Program-made: the position numbers and the translations under genes | Notes under the pieces: model-generated | What the model was told of the DNA's origin: nothing | Seen by the model: only the letters and a program-made list of their open reading frames with translations | Database searches by the model: none | Shown: positions 1 to 7,421 of the stretch, piece after piece | Layout: every line of letters starts with the position of its first letter | Position numbering within the stretch: the first letter of the stretch is position 1 | Source of the DNA: Thermoactinospora rubra | GTDB lineage: Bacteria; Actinomycetota; Actinomycetes; Streptosporangiales; Streptosporangiaceae | Length of the DNA stretch: 64,000 nt | Direction of reading: 5' to 3' | NCBI RefSeq assembly: GCF_002093975.1 | Contig: NZ_MSZZ01000054.1 | Coordinates: 1 to 64,000 of the forward strand

Positions 1-31
1 ATACGGCGGAGGCGTTGCGCGAGGCTGCCAA
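1..31 (-). CDS. rpoB: RNA polymerase beta subunit, first ten codons only (partial)
   Basis: Read leftward from a TTG at 31-29, the sequence encodes MAASRNASAV, which matches the conserved amino terminus of actinobacterial RpoB (Streptomyces RpoB begins MAASRNAS). A ribosome binding site, GGAAGGA (38-44 on the complement), lies six bases before the TTG. The rest of the gene is outside the window. Position supports the call: in actinobacteria rpoB follows the rplJ-rplL/mkl block on the same strand, as here. Two promoter-like sequences stand upstream at 136-164 and 198-226. Confidence 0.85.
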   Translation of the reverse strand, partial: MAASRNASAV

Positions 32-135
32 CAGATGTCCTTCCGAGGGCTCGCGGCGGACTGACTACACGCACGCCAGACGACCTCACTCCGTGAGCAA
101 GCAAAGCGGGTCGTCAAAGGGCAGCGCAAAGGGGC

Positions 136-164
136 AGTGTAGCCGAACGGCACACGCCTGTCCA
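136..164 (-). promoter_or_regulatory. rpoB-proximal promoter
   Basis: On the complement a -35 TGGACA (159-164) and a -10 TACACT (136-141) are separated by exactly 17 bases, a good match to the principal (HrdB/SigA) sigma consensus. The predicted start near 129 gives a leader of about 100 bases before the rpoB TTG. Confidence 0.65.
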
Positions 165-197
165 CTCTGCTCTCGCTGCATGCTCCACGTTGCTCGC

Positions 198-226
198 AGC
201 ATCGCCCGTCCGAGCGCAAACGTCAA
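198..226 (-). promoter_or_regulatory. rpoB-distal promoter
   Basis: On the complement TTGACG (221-226) and GATGCT (198-203) are 17 bases apart, forming a second principal-sigma-type promoter about 62 bases upstream of the first. The order suggests tandem promoters for rpoB-rpoC. Confidence 0.6.
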
Positions 227-454
227 GCCCGTGAGCCGGACTTTCGCCGGATTCGTAGGCTAGACGCTGGGATTTCTCCCCGGAGCGACGCTCGTTCGCC
301 GTCAGGCCCAAGACGATACCCGCGATCCGAGACGGCTAACACAGCGTCACTACCGAGGCGCTACCCCGGTCGAGCTGTGACGGTCGTACCCGGCACCCAG
401 GCTACGCTAAACCTCTTTTTTAATAACAATTTGTCCTTCGCCACGCGCGAGCCC

Positions 455-937
455 TCACGCGCTGCCGATCAGGGTCGATAGCTGGGCCGCGAGCCAGCCC
501 GTGTCGCCGCGCACCATGACGAGCCTCGCGCGGTTGTGGCTCACCTGTTGCCGCGACCCGGTGATAGTACCGAGATCGACGAAGACGAGCACCTCCACCC
601 GGTCCGGTGTGGCGCGCTCCACAGCCGCGCCCGCCACGGTGGCCTGCTGGACCTTCTTGTCGGCCTTGGCGCTGGCGACGAGCGTGGCCCGCAGTTCGTC
701 GTAGTGCCGCGACAGCTCTCCCGTGGTGTGCTCGCGGGCCCGGGCGAGGTCCTGCTCGATCGTGCGGTAGTTGTACGACAGCAGGTCGGACGTGACCGCG
801 CGGGCGGCCGCCATGGCCTCCGCGCCCGCCGCCTCGGCCGCGTCCAGCCGGCGCAGCTCCAGCGCCATCACCGCCACCGTCACCACCAGCCCGGCTGCGG
901 CGAGGGCCAGGACCGCCACGGTCACGACCCGCCTCAC
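455..937 (-). CDS. Mce-associated membrane protein
   Basis: A 160-residue protein with one amino-terminal transmembrane segment (about 4-27) and an extracytoplasmic alpha/beta domain. The segment around SYNYRTIEQDLARAREHTTGEL and the pattern VFVDLGTITG followed by a final W-L-A-A-Q-L strand are typical of Mce-associated (Mam/VirB8-like) proteins, which help assemble or stabilise Mce lipid importers. It is the second of two adjacent paralogues downstream of mkl, 28 bases after its neighbour, so probably one transcript. The start is GTG at 937; upstream GGAG is rather close. No mce substrate-binding or permease genes are in the window, so the partners must be elsewhere. Confidence 0.75.
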   Translation of the reverse strand: MRRVVTVAVLALAAAGLVVTVAVMALELRRLDAAEAAGAEAMAAARAVTSDLLSYNYRTIEQDLARAREHTTGELSRHYDELRATLVASAKADKKVQQATVAGAAVERATPDRVEVLVFVDLGTITGSRQQVSHNRARLVMVRGDTGWLAAQLSTLIGSA

Positions 938-965
938 CGGCTCCGCCCCGCCTCGCGCGCCCGCC

Positions 966-1448
966 TCACAGGACCTGCACCGCCTTGGACACCAGCCAGA
1001 CTCCCCGCACCTTGGTGACCTCCATCGACCACCGGTAGAAGCGCTTCTGCGGCGCCGCCCGCGAGCCCTCCCACCGGATGTCCACGTCGGCGACCACCAG
1101 TGCCTTGGCCGTACCGCCGGCCAGCGACTCCAGCCCCGCCGCGCGCAGCACGCCGGTCTGGACCACCTTGTTGGCCAGCGTCGTCTGCCGGAGCTTCGCC
1201 GAGCCCGCGGCGTACTCCGCCTTGGCCGCCCCCGTGGAGGTGGCCAGGATGCGCCGGATGTCGGCGTCGACGGTGGCGTGGTTGAGCGAGATCAGGCTGA
1301 TCGCGTGGGCTCCCGCGGCGTCGAGCGCGGCCCGCCGGTCGTCGGCCCGCGCCTGCGCCTCCCGCAGGCGGGCGCCGGTCCACACGGCCGCCACGCCCAG
1401 CAGCACGACGAGCGCCGCCAGCACGGGGATCAGGAGCCGTCGCGCCAT
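966..1448 (-). CDS. Mce-associated membrane protein
   Basis: 160 residues, the same length and layout as the neighbour at 455-937: a transmembrane helix at about 4-25, then an extracytoplasmic domain with SLISLNHATVDADIRRILAT, equivalent to the neighbour's SYNYRTIEQDLARARE segment. The two are probably ancient tandem duplicates. Family knowledge places these proteins as accessory subunits of Mce lipid transporters. It follows mkl after 138 bases on the same strand. The ATG at 1448 has only a weak ribosome binding site. Confidence 0.72.
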   Translation of the reverse strand: MARRLLIPVLAALVVLLGVAAVWTGARLREAQARADDRRAALDAAGAHAISLISLNHATVDADIRRILATSTGAAKAEYAAGSAKLRQTTLANKVVQTGVLRAAGLESLAGGTAKALVVADVDIRWEGSRAAPQKRFYRWSMEVTKVRGVWLVSKAVQVL

Positions 1449-1586
1449 GCCACCGGATCATAATCGGACAACCCGCCGCGCAACCGCGGAACGCCCGGTT
1501 GGAGGGGGTGTCGCGGGCCGTACACCTGACGCGGGCCGTACGCCCGACGCGCCGACCCCCGGATCGCCCTCCCCCGCGCCGCCGCC

Positions 1587-2588
1587 CTACCGCACCCCGT
1601 TGAGGTGGGCGTTGATCAACCGCGGGTACTCCTCCAGCCAGTTGCGCCCGCGCTCGTCCACGAACGACCCCGGCGGCGGGATCACCCCGTTGGCCGCCAG
1701 CCACGAGCCCGGCGGCCTCATCGTGCGCCGGATGCGGTTGCCCGTCGGCATCAGCTGCGGCGGGATGGGCGGCAGCGCGCCCGGGTCGTGCCCCATCTGC
1801 GCCTCGGCCTCCAGCTCCGAGACGTCCTTCTCCTCCGACATCCCGATGGGCCCGTGCCGCCGCGCGTTGAGGAACTGCCTGACCACCGGTTCCTCGCTGG
1901 ACAGCAGCATCTCCCGCGGCCCGAACATGACCAGCTCCCGCCGGAACAGCAGCCCGATGTCGTCCGGCACCGTGCGCGCGGTGTTGATGTCGTGGGTGAC
2001 GATGAGGAAGGTCGCCTCGATCTCGGCGTTGAGGTCGACGATGAGCTGGTTGAGGTACGCGGTTCGCACCGGGTCCAGGCCGGAGTCGGGCTCGTCGAAC
2101 AGGATGATCTCCGGATCCAGCACCAGCGCCCTGGCCAGCCCCGCGCGCTTGCGCATGCCGCCGGAGATCTCCCCCGGCAGCTTGTTCTCCGCGCCCACCA
2201 GGCCGACCAGATCCATCTTCTCCATCACGATCTGGCGGATCTGCGACTCGCTCTTCTTGGTGTGCTCGCGCAGCGGGAAGGCGATGTTGTCGTAGAGGTT
2301 CATCGAGCCGAACAGGGCGCCGTCCTGGAACAGCACGCCGAACAGGCGCCGCAGCTCATACAGCTTGTTCTCGCTACAGTTGGCCAGGTCGTGCCCGTCG
2401 ATCCAGATGTGTCCCCGGTCGGGGCGCAGCAGCCCGACCAGCGTCTTGAGGAAGACCGACTTGCCGGTGCCCGACGGGCCGAGCAGCACGGAGATCTCCC
2501 CGGCGGGCAGCGTGAGCGAGACGTCCTCCCAGATGACCTGCTTGCCGAACGACTTGGTCAACCCCTCGACGACGACTTCGACGCCCAC
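1587..2588 (-). CDS. mkl: Mce-system ATPase (MceG/Mkl)
   Basis: ABC-type ATPase of 333 residues that energises Mce lipid importers (MlaF-related). Visible motifs: Walker A GPSGTGKS (about 37-44), Q-loop LFQDGALF, a signature of the Mla/Mce type (ISGGMRKR) and Walker B IILFDEPDSGLDP. The carboxy-terminal 90 residues after RQFLNARRHGPIGMSE are the extension typical of actinobacterial Mkl. Location between rplJL and rpoB parallels Mycobacterium, where mkl sits in the same neighbourhood. I place the start at the GTG at 2588 because GGAAGG lies five bases upstream; a GTG two codons earlier (2594) would overlap that ribosome binding site. Confidence 0.9.
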   Translation of the reverse strand: MGVEVVVEGLTKSFGKQVIWEDVSLTLPAGEISVLLGPSGTGKSVFLKTLVGLLRPDRGHIWIDGHDLANCSENKLYELRRLFGVLFQDGALFGSMNLYDNIAFPLREHTKKSESQIRQIVMEKMDLVGLVGAENKLPGEISGGMRKRAGLARALVLDPEIILFDEPDSGLDPVRTAYLNQLIVDLNAEIEATFLIVTHDINTARTVPDDIGLLFRRELVMFGPREMLLSSEEPVVRQFLNARRHGPIGMSEEKDVSELEAEAQMGHDPGALPPIPPQLMPTGNRIRRTMRPPGSWLAANGVIPPPGSFVDERGRNWLEEYPRLINAHLNGVR

Positions 2589-2624
2589 GGTCACCTTCCA
2601 CGCACAGGCGGTAGCTTGGGCGGC

Positions 2625-2685
2625 ACTTTACCTCGCGCGTGCCGTTCCGCTAGCGACCTTCCCGCGAATTGGACTCCAATCCAAT
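2625..2685 (-). promoter_or_regulatory. Possible mkl promoter and upstream inverted repeat
   Basis: On the complement a -10-like TAAAGT (2625-2630) lies about 37 bases before the mkl start. Further upstream is the inverted repeat ATTGGA-N6-TCCAAT (2668-2685), which also contains TTGGA-C-TCCAA (2669-2679). No clear -35 is visible. The repeat could be an operator; no regulator is identified. Confidence 0.35.
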
Positions 2686-2729
2686 AGAGCGGGCGAATCG
2701 TTACCGGCCGGTTATCCCTGCACCGCCGC

Positions 2730-3341
2730 CTATCCGAACACCACCGACGTCAGCGGCGCCACCAGCCGCCACCCGAGCGTGCCGTACAGCGCGCGCCCGT
2801 CCCGGGTGGCCGCCAGCACTCCCGTACGGCCCGCCCCGAGCCCCTCCAGCGTGCGCATCACGACGCTCCCCAGGCCGCGCCTCCGGTGCGGCTCCTCGGT
2901 CGCGACCCGGTCCACCACGGCCGAGCCCGCGCCCGCCACGATCCGGCCCCGCGCCGCCTCCTCGCCCGTGCCGGCGACGACGATCCGGACCCGGGTGAGC
3001 GTCCCAGCGGTCTCCGTGACCACCTCGTACCCCTCCGGGCAGACCGCTGTCACCTCCTCCAGCGGCCTGGTCATCAGGAAGCCCGGCTCCCTGATCTCCC
3101 AGCCCGGCGTCAGGAACGGCGCCACCTCCTCGGCGGGCGCGAACACCTTCAGCCACGTGCCCGGCGTCGTGGTCGCCGCCACGATCCGCTCCAGGGCGTC
3201 GGGGTCGGCGGCGGGCAGGACGTGCCGCCGCACGTGGCCGGGCTGCCCGACCTCGATGCTGAACCCGTACGGCTGGGCCACCGGCGCGGCCGCCTCCCGG
3301 GAGACCGCCCATCCCGTCACCCATGCGTGCACCAAATCCAC
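2730..3341 (-). CDS. GNAT-family N-acetyltransferase
   Basis: 203 residues. The carboxy-terminal half carries the acetyl-CoA-binding motif A of GNAT enzymes, VATEEPHRRRGLGSVVM, followed by ATRDGRALYGTLGWR, the usual end of the fold. The amino-terminal half is not recognisable by motif, so the substrate is unknown. It stands alone between mkl and the broken glycosyltransferase. The GTG at 3341 lacks a clear ribosome binding site, and a later start is possible. Confidence 0.75.
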   Translation of the reverse strand: MDLVHAWVTGWAVSREAAAPVAQPYGFSIEVGQPGHVRRHVLPAADPDALERIVAATTTPGTWLKVFAPAEEVAPFLTPGWEIREPGFLMTRPLEEVTAVCPEGYEVVTETAGTLTRVRIVVAGTGEEAARGRIVAGAGSAVVDRVATEEPHRRRGLGSVVMRTLEGLGAGRTGVLAATRDGRALYGTLGWRLVAPLTSVVFG

Positions 3342-3350
3342 GCGCGGAGC

Positions 3351-4531
3351 CTAGCGAGCGGTCAGGTCGTAGAGAGTCACGCCCCCGGTCTCGGTGGCGG
3401 TGAAGGTCTGCCGCACCCAGGCGGCGATCCTGGCGGCCTGGTCGCCGTCGCTTGAGTCGCGCCCTATCCGACCCATGATGAAGTAGTGGGTCCTCCCCTC
3501 GGCGACGTGGCGCTGGACCTGCCGGCGTTGAGCAGGCCGCCTCCCCGCCCGCTGGGAAAACCGCCACCGCCGAAACCGCCAGGAGCCCCACCGAGCATCC
3601 CGCCCTCCACGGTCCCGCCGCCGGGCATGGGAGGGCGGAACCCGCCGCGGCCCATCGCCCCCGCGGGCGGCCCCCCGAAGCCGGGGCCGCCCGCCGTACG
3701 CGGCCCCGCCGCGGGGATCGCGCCCGTGTGCGGCGTGGCCGCCGTGTCGATCGCGTAGGCCGCCGGACCGGCGAGTGCCACGACCACGGCGACGGCGGCA
3801 GCCGTACCCGCCGACCGGCCCGGGCGGGGACCCGCCGATGTACGGCCTGGCGTCCTCGGGCACGAGCGCCACGGCCGCCACCCACCACCCCGCCGCAACC
3901 ACCATGGCGGCACCGGCCACGCACAGCTGCCACACGCGCCGCCACAGGCCCGTCGGCGCGGTCGCCAGGTAGACCAGGGCGAAGGCCGGCAGGACGAGGA
4001 AGGCCTGCAGCATCTTGGCCAGGAACGCGAACCCGACGCAGGCCCGGCCGGCGCCAGCCACCGGGTGGAGGCGGCCTCCTGGGCCCGCAGCAGGCAGTAC
4101 GCGCCCAGGGTGAGCAGCAGCACCAGCATCGCGTCGGGGTTGTTGAACCGGAACATCAGCACCGCCACCGGCGTCAGGGCCATGACCGCGCCGGCCAGCA
4201 GGGCCGCGCCCGTGGAGAAGTGGCGGCGCACCGCGGCGTAGACGACGCCCACCGTGGCCACGCCCATGAGCGCCTGCGGCGCCAGGATGCTCCAGGAGTT
4301 CAGCCCGAACAGCCGCACGCTCAGCGCCATCGGCCACAGCGACGCGGGCGTCTTGTCCACGGTGATGGCGTTCGCGGCGTCGGAGGAGCCGAAGAAGAAC
4401 GCCTTCCAGCTCTGGCTGCCCGCCTGGACCGCGGCCGAGTAGAACGGGTTGGCCCACCCGGAGGCGCCCAGCCCCCACAGGCAGAGCACTCCGGTGGCGA
4501 CCAGCACAGGCTCCGGACAGGCTCCGGACAT
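3351..4531 (-). pseudogene. ArnT-like family 39 glycosyltransferase, truncated and frameshifted
   Basis: The frame from 4531 gives a good glycosyltransferase 39/ArnT-like membrane protein (GASGWANPFYSAAVQAG, SWKAFFFGSSDAANAIT, MFRFNNPDAMLVLLLTL). It then shifts near 4060 into another frame (FLAKMLQAFLVLPAFALVYL, WWVAAVALVPEDARPYIGGS), returns to the first frame (AAYAIDTAATPHTGAIPAAG and a Gly-rich tract), and ends in the second frame (IAAWVRQTFTATETGGVTLYDL). At least three frameshifts are needed. The segment between PYIGGS and the Gly-rich part, about 200 residues in intact relatives, is almost entirely missing, and the amino terminus is short. The intact enzymes transfer sugars from polyprenyl-phosphate carriers at the membrane. 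The pieces are in family order, so this is decay in place. Confidence 0.85.
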
Positions 4532-4534
4532 GCC

Positions 4535-4580
4535 AAAGGGGCGGACCCACCCGGCACCAGGGTGTGGGGTCCGCCCCTTT
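4535..4580 (-). terminator. rplJL terminator
   Basis: A near-perfect hairpin with one bulged base, arms AAAGGGGCGGACCC-AC (4535-4550) and the complement at 4564-4580, starts 13 bases after the rplL stop. The T-rich right edge on the complement (CCCCTTT) supports termination or partial read-through toward mkl and rpoB. Confidence 0.8.
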
Positions 4581-4592
4581 CGCTGAGAGCTC

Positions 4593-4985
4593 TTACTTGA
4601 CGGTGACGGTGGCGCCGGCGCCCTCGAGGGCGGCCTTGGCCTTCTCCGCCTGCTCCTTGTTGACCTTGCCGTCGAAGACCGGCTTCGGAGCGCCGTCGAC
4701 CAGGTCCTTGGCCTCCTTCAGGCCCAGGGAGGTCAGCGCGCGGATCTCCTTGATGACCTGGATCTTCTTGTCGCCGGCGGCCTCGAGGATGACCTCGAAC
4801 TCGTCCTGCTCCTCGGCGGCCTCGGCCGGGGCGGCGGCGGCACCGGTCGGGGCGGCGGCGACGGCGACCGGGGCGGCGGCCTTGACGTCGAAGGTCTCCT
4901 CGAAGAGCTTCACGAACTCGGAAAGCTCCAGGAGGGTCATCTCCTTGAAAGCGTCGAGCAGCTCGTCGTTGCTGAGCTTCGCCAT
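4593..4985 (-). CDS. rplL: 50S ribosomal protein L7/L12
   Basis: 130 residues, full length. The amino-terminal dimerisation domain (MAKLSNDELLDAFKEMTLLE), an Ala/Pro/Glu hinge (about 35-60) and the carboxy-terminal factor-binding domain (IKEIRALTSLGLKEAKDLV) are all present. It forms the ribosomal stalk with L10 and recruits translation GTPases. It follows rplJ by 54 bases and is ended by a strong hairpin. The ATG at 4985 is preceded by GGAGGAAACACC, a strong ribosome binding site suited to a protein made in several copies per ribosome. Confidence 0.98.
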   Translation of the reverse strand: MAKLSNDELLDAFKEMTLLELSEFVKLFEETFDVKAAAPVAVAAAPTGAAAAPAEAAEEQDEFEVILEAAGDKKIQVIKEIRALTSLGLKEAKDLVDGAPKPVFDGKVNKEQAEKAKAALEGAGATVTVK

Positions 4986-5039
4986 GGTGTTTCCTCCGTA
5001 TGGATCTTGCTAAGTGTGGTGGTGGGACAATCCCCGGTC

Positions 5040-5564
5040 TTACTCGCCCGCCTCTTCGCGCTTGGCGCGCAGGGCGTCGGCCAGCTGCGCCATCTGCGTG
5101 GGCAGCGCGGCGAACATGGCGGCTGCAGCGGACTGCTTCGCCTTCATGGCACCGGCCAGCTTCGCGAGGAGGACCTCGCGGGACTCGAGGTCTGCGAGCT
5201 TGGTGATCTCGGCGGCGTCGAGGGCCTTGCCCTCCATGTAACCGCCCTTGATCACCAGCAGGGGATTGGCCTTGGCGAAGTCACGCAGACCCTTGGCGGC
5301 CTCCACCACGTCGCCCTTGACGAAGGCGACGGCGGTGGGGCCGGTGAGCAGGTCGTCCAGACCCGTCACGCCCGCCTGGTTGGCGGCGATCTTGGTCAGG
5401 GTGTTCTTCGCCACGGCGAACCTCGCGTTCCCACCGAGCGACTTACGCAGCTCCTTGAGCTGTGCGACGGTGAGACCGCGGTATTCGGTCAGAACGGCGG
5501 CGCTGCTGGCCTCGAACTCGCTCTTGAGCTCGGCAACCGCTGCCGCCTTATCCGCCCTCGCCAT
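5040..5564 (-). CDS. rplJ: 50S ribosomal protein L10
   Basis: 174 residues starting MARADKAAAVAEL. The L10 core (SSAAVLTEYRGLTVAQLKELRK, AKNTLTKIA, GPTAVAFV) is intact, and the carboxy-terminal helix (AALPTQMAQLADALRAKREE) that binds L7/L12 dimers is present. The ATG at 5564 is chosen over upstream in-frame starts because AGGAAGGAGG lies just before it and homology begins there; the upstream codons fall in the leader RNA. L10 and L7/L12 normally repress their own operon through this leader. Confidence 0.97.
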   Translation of the reverse strand: MARADKAAAVAELKSEFEASSAAVLTEYRGLTVAQLKELRKSLGGNARFAVAKNTLTKIAANQAGVTGLDDLLTGPTAVAFVKGDVVEAAKGLRDFAKANPLLVIKGGYMEGKALDAAEITKLADLESREVLLAKLAGAMKAKQSAAAAMFAALPTQMAQLADALRAKREEAGE

Positions 5565-5761
5565 GGGCCTCCTTCCTGATGTGCCGCCGGAAGTGACGAA
5601 CCCCAGACATGAAAACAGCCCCGAGCGCAGGCGCGTCGGGGCTTGCACACGGTCAGGAGACCATGTGGAAAGCTCGCATCTCACACCTGCGCGGGTCGCC
5701 CACATGCGTGGATCCTTCGGTCGCCAGGAGGTGCCTGGACGACGACCAGCGGTCTTCGGCA
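5565..5761 (-). ncRNA. L10 (rplJ) leader with attenuator hairpin
   Basis: The roughly 195-base untranslated leader between the rplJ promoter and start codon fits the L10-leader RNA known to bind L10(L12)4 in several bacterial groups. It contains a GC-rich hairpin with arms AGCCCCGA and TCGGGGCT (5636-5643 and 5617-5624 as read on the complement), followed by GTTTTC. That has the form of an intrinsic terminator placed before the coding region, so attenuation is likely. I infer the class from position and hairpin; the kink-turn was not modelled. Confidence 0.65.
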
Positions 5762-5762
5762 C

Positions 5763-5796
5763 CAGCCAGGATAGGTCCTGGCTGTCAAGATGCCAA
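5763..5796 (-). promoter_or_regulatory. rplJ promoter with palindrome over the -10
   Basis: On the complement TTGGCA (5791-5796) and TATCCT (5768-5773) are exactly 17 bases apart. A perfect inverted repeat, arms CAGCCAGGA (5763-5771) and TCCTGGCTG (5776-5784) with a four-base spacer, covers the -10. It lies 27 bases after the stop of the lipoprotein gene, so it could also fold as that gene's 3' hairpin, though no T-tract follows. Confidence 0.7.
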
Positions 5797-5810
5797 ATCG
5801 GGTTCTTCGC

Positions 5811-6653
5811 TCAGCCGGTCGGGGCCTGGCTGGGCCGGCTCAGCTCGTTGAGCTCCCCCACCTGGTCCGCCGGAGGCGTCTGGACCGTGACCGGCTGGTT
5901 GAAGCCCTTGAAGAACAGCGTGGCGTCCAGCGTCGCGCCCTCCTTCGAGCCGTTGAGCGCCAGCTTCCGCGGCAGCCCGTCGGCGCCGACCCAGATGTCG
6001 AACTTGACGTCCTTCAGTTCCGCCAGCGTCGGCCTGGCCCGCTCCCGCTGGTCGGCGGGCAGCTGCTGCAGGGCCGCCTCGACGGGGAACGTGCCGCTGT
6101 AGCGGGTGGCGTCCTCGCCGTTGACGCTCTCGGTGCCGACCGCCTTGACGTCCTGCGAGGCGGTCACCATCTGCGTCACGGTGGCGAGGTCGAACTGCCG
6201 CACCTGGTCGAGGTACTTGTTGACCTCGGCGGCCGACCCTGCCTGGGCGAGGTCGACGCGGATCCACGGCTTGGTCGCGCCCAGCATCTGCTTGAGGGCC
6301 TCGACCTTCACGTACAGGACGTCGCCCTGCAGCACGGCGCGCACCTCGCCGGGCACGTTGCGCCCGCCGAAGCTCACCGTGTCGAGGGTGACGTCCACGG
6401 CCAGCTGGGGCTGGTTCTGGTAGAGCATCCGGCCCTGGACCTTGCCGGAGCCCTGCTGCGGATGCGTCACGTTCACCACCGCGTCGACGGTGTAACTGGT
6501 GACGCTCTGCGTCTTCTGCGCGGCCTGCTCGAGCACCTCCGCGGCCGCCAGGTTGACCTGGAGCGGCTGGGAGGCCGACCCGCAACCGGCCACCGCGAAC
6601 AGCGCGGCCGCGCCCGTCGCGGCGGCAGCGAGAGTAATCCTGCGCTTCAGCAT
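5811..6653 (-). CDS. LppX/LprAFG-type lipoprotein
   Basis: 280 residues with a lipoprotein signal peptide (KRRITLAAAATGAAALFAVAGC; lipobox AVAG-C at about 19-23). The mature part, with repeated strands such as VDAVVNVTHPQQGSGKVQGRM and RYSGTFPVEAALQ, resembles the LppX/LprG/LprF fold that carries lipids across the cell envelope. It sits between rplA and rplJ, where many actinobacteria keep such a gene, and in front of an Mce ATPase cluster, consistent with envelope lipid traffic. The start at 6653 is set by the signal peptide. Ligand unknown. Confidence 0.85.
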   Translation of the reverse strand: MLKRRITLAAAATGAAALFAVAGCGSASQPLQVNLAAAEVLEQAAQKTQSVTSYTVDAVVNVTHPQQGSGKVQGRMLYQNQPQLAVDVTLDTVSFGGRNVPGEVRAVLQGDVLYVKVEALKQMLGATKPWIRVDLAQAGSAAEVNKYLDQVRQFDLATVTQMVTASQDVKAVGTESVNGEDATRYSGTFPVEAALQQLPADQRERARPTLAELKDVKFDIWVGADGLPRKLALNGSKEGATLDATLFFKGFNQPVTVQTPPADQVGELNELSRPSQAPTG

Positions 6654-7421
6654 GCTTTCGACCCTACGTGGCGATCTCACGCCGCAGCGCCTTCCCCACC
6701 AGAATCCAGGGAAACGCCAGGGTTTTCCCTGGGTTTTACTTTTTGGTTTTTGTCCTGTACGGCAGAGCCAGGTCGGCACCACCCGCCAACCGGGGCCGGG
6801 CCCTGTCCAGGGAGACGCTCACCGGGCGTTCATGGCCGGCCGCCGCAACGGCGTGACGTTGGACGATCGCCGTGGCCCTCGGGCTGGCCGCCGTCGCCGT
6901 ACTTGCCGTCCTGCTGTGGCGGGGGCATGGAGTGCGTTGAGCCGCCCCGCCGCCGCCGTACTTGCCGTCTGGCTGTGGTGGAGGCACTGAGGGGATGGAG
7001 GTGGTGCGGCTCGCTGAGGACGTTGGTAGCGAGCGTGCGCCGGAAGGCCGTAGCGGATGCTCGTGGAGGCCGTAGCGGATGCTGCGGCCCGACCTGTCGC
7101 GCGTTGCTCGTCGACCCGCGCAGGTCATGCTCATCATGCTTGCGCGCGCCGAGACCGCAAGCCGCGATGTGGCGCATGCTCACCGAGGCCCACAAGCCCG
7201 CGCTCAGCCGTACCCACGCTCGGTGAGCCTTGATGCCCGCCCGGCTGTGCTGACGCCCGGCGACCCCGCTATGCCCCCGCCGAGCCGTACCCCAGCCGCC
7301 TTTCTCCCAGTACCTGTGCCCCAGCAGGACGGAAAGCCCGCTACGGCGGGACGGTCCCGTGGAAAGCGAAGGCCCCGCCGGGAGACCGGCGGGGCCATGC
7401 CCTATGTGCCCTGCTGGAGGC
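6654..7421. other. Long intergenic region with repeats; possible decayed gene
   Basis: No intact gene is evident in about 770 bases. Two imperfect 32-base direct copies (6896-6927 and 6955-6986, 59 bases apart, about 28 of 32 identical) read on the complement as P-P-Q-x-D-G-K-Y-G-x-G-G, but in two different frames. A related stretch on the plus strand at 7319-7349 gives PQQDGKPATAG. The 16-mer GGCCGTAGCGGATGCT occurs twice near 7047-7083. A hairpin with arms CCAGGGAAAC and GTTTTCCCTGG lies at 6704-6730, next to a T-rich tract. The interval looks like remains of a Pro/Gly-rich gene. The rplA terminator lies at its right end. Confidence 0.45.
7371..7396 (-). terminator. rplKA terminator
   Basis: A perfect 11-bp hairpin, arms GGCCCCGCCGG and CCGGCGGGGCC with a four-base loop, begins 26 bases after the rplA stop and is followed on the complement by TTCGCTTTCC. 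Confidence 0.8.

Larger units (their letters stand above)
32..454. other. Intergenic region: rpoB leader and promoters
   Basis: No convincing gene lies here; open frames in the interval have no recognisable protein character. It holds the rpoB ribosome binding site, the two promoters described separately, and an A/T-rich patch at 411-433 that is unusual for this genome. The patch may be an upstream promoter element or part of the 3' region of the gene ending at 455. Confidence 0.6.

Noticed and set aside
409..433. T-run as terminator
   Set aside because: The T-tract is on the plus strand, opposite to all nearby genes, and no stem precedes it.
934..1704. A long open frame overlapping the Mce-associated gene on the same strand
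   Set aside because: Composition is Arg/Gly/Ala-rich without domain character; it is a frame shadow caused by high GC. The same holds for the long plus-strand frames over 1078-2687, 41080-44940 and 56152-59820.
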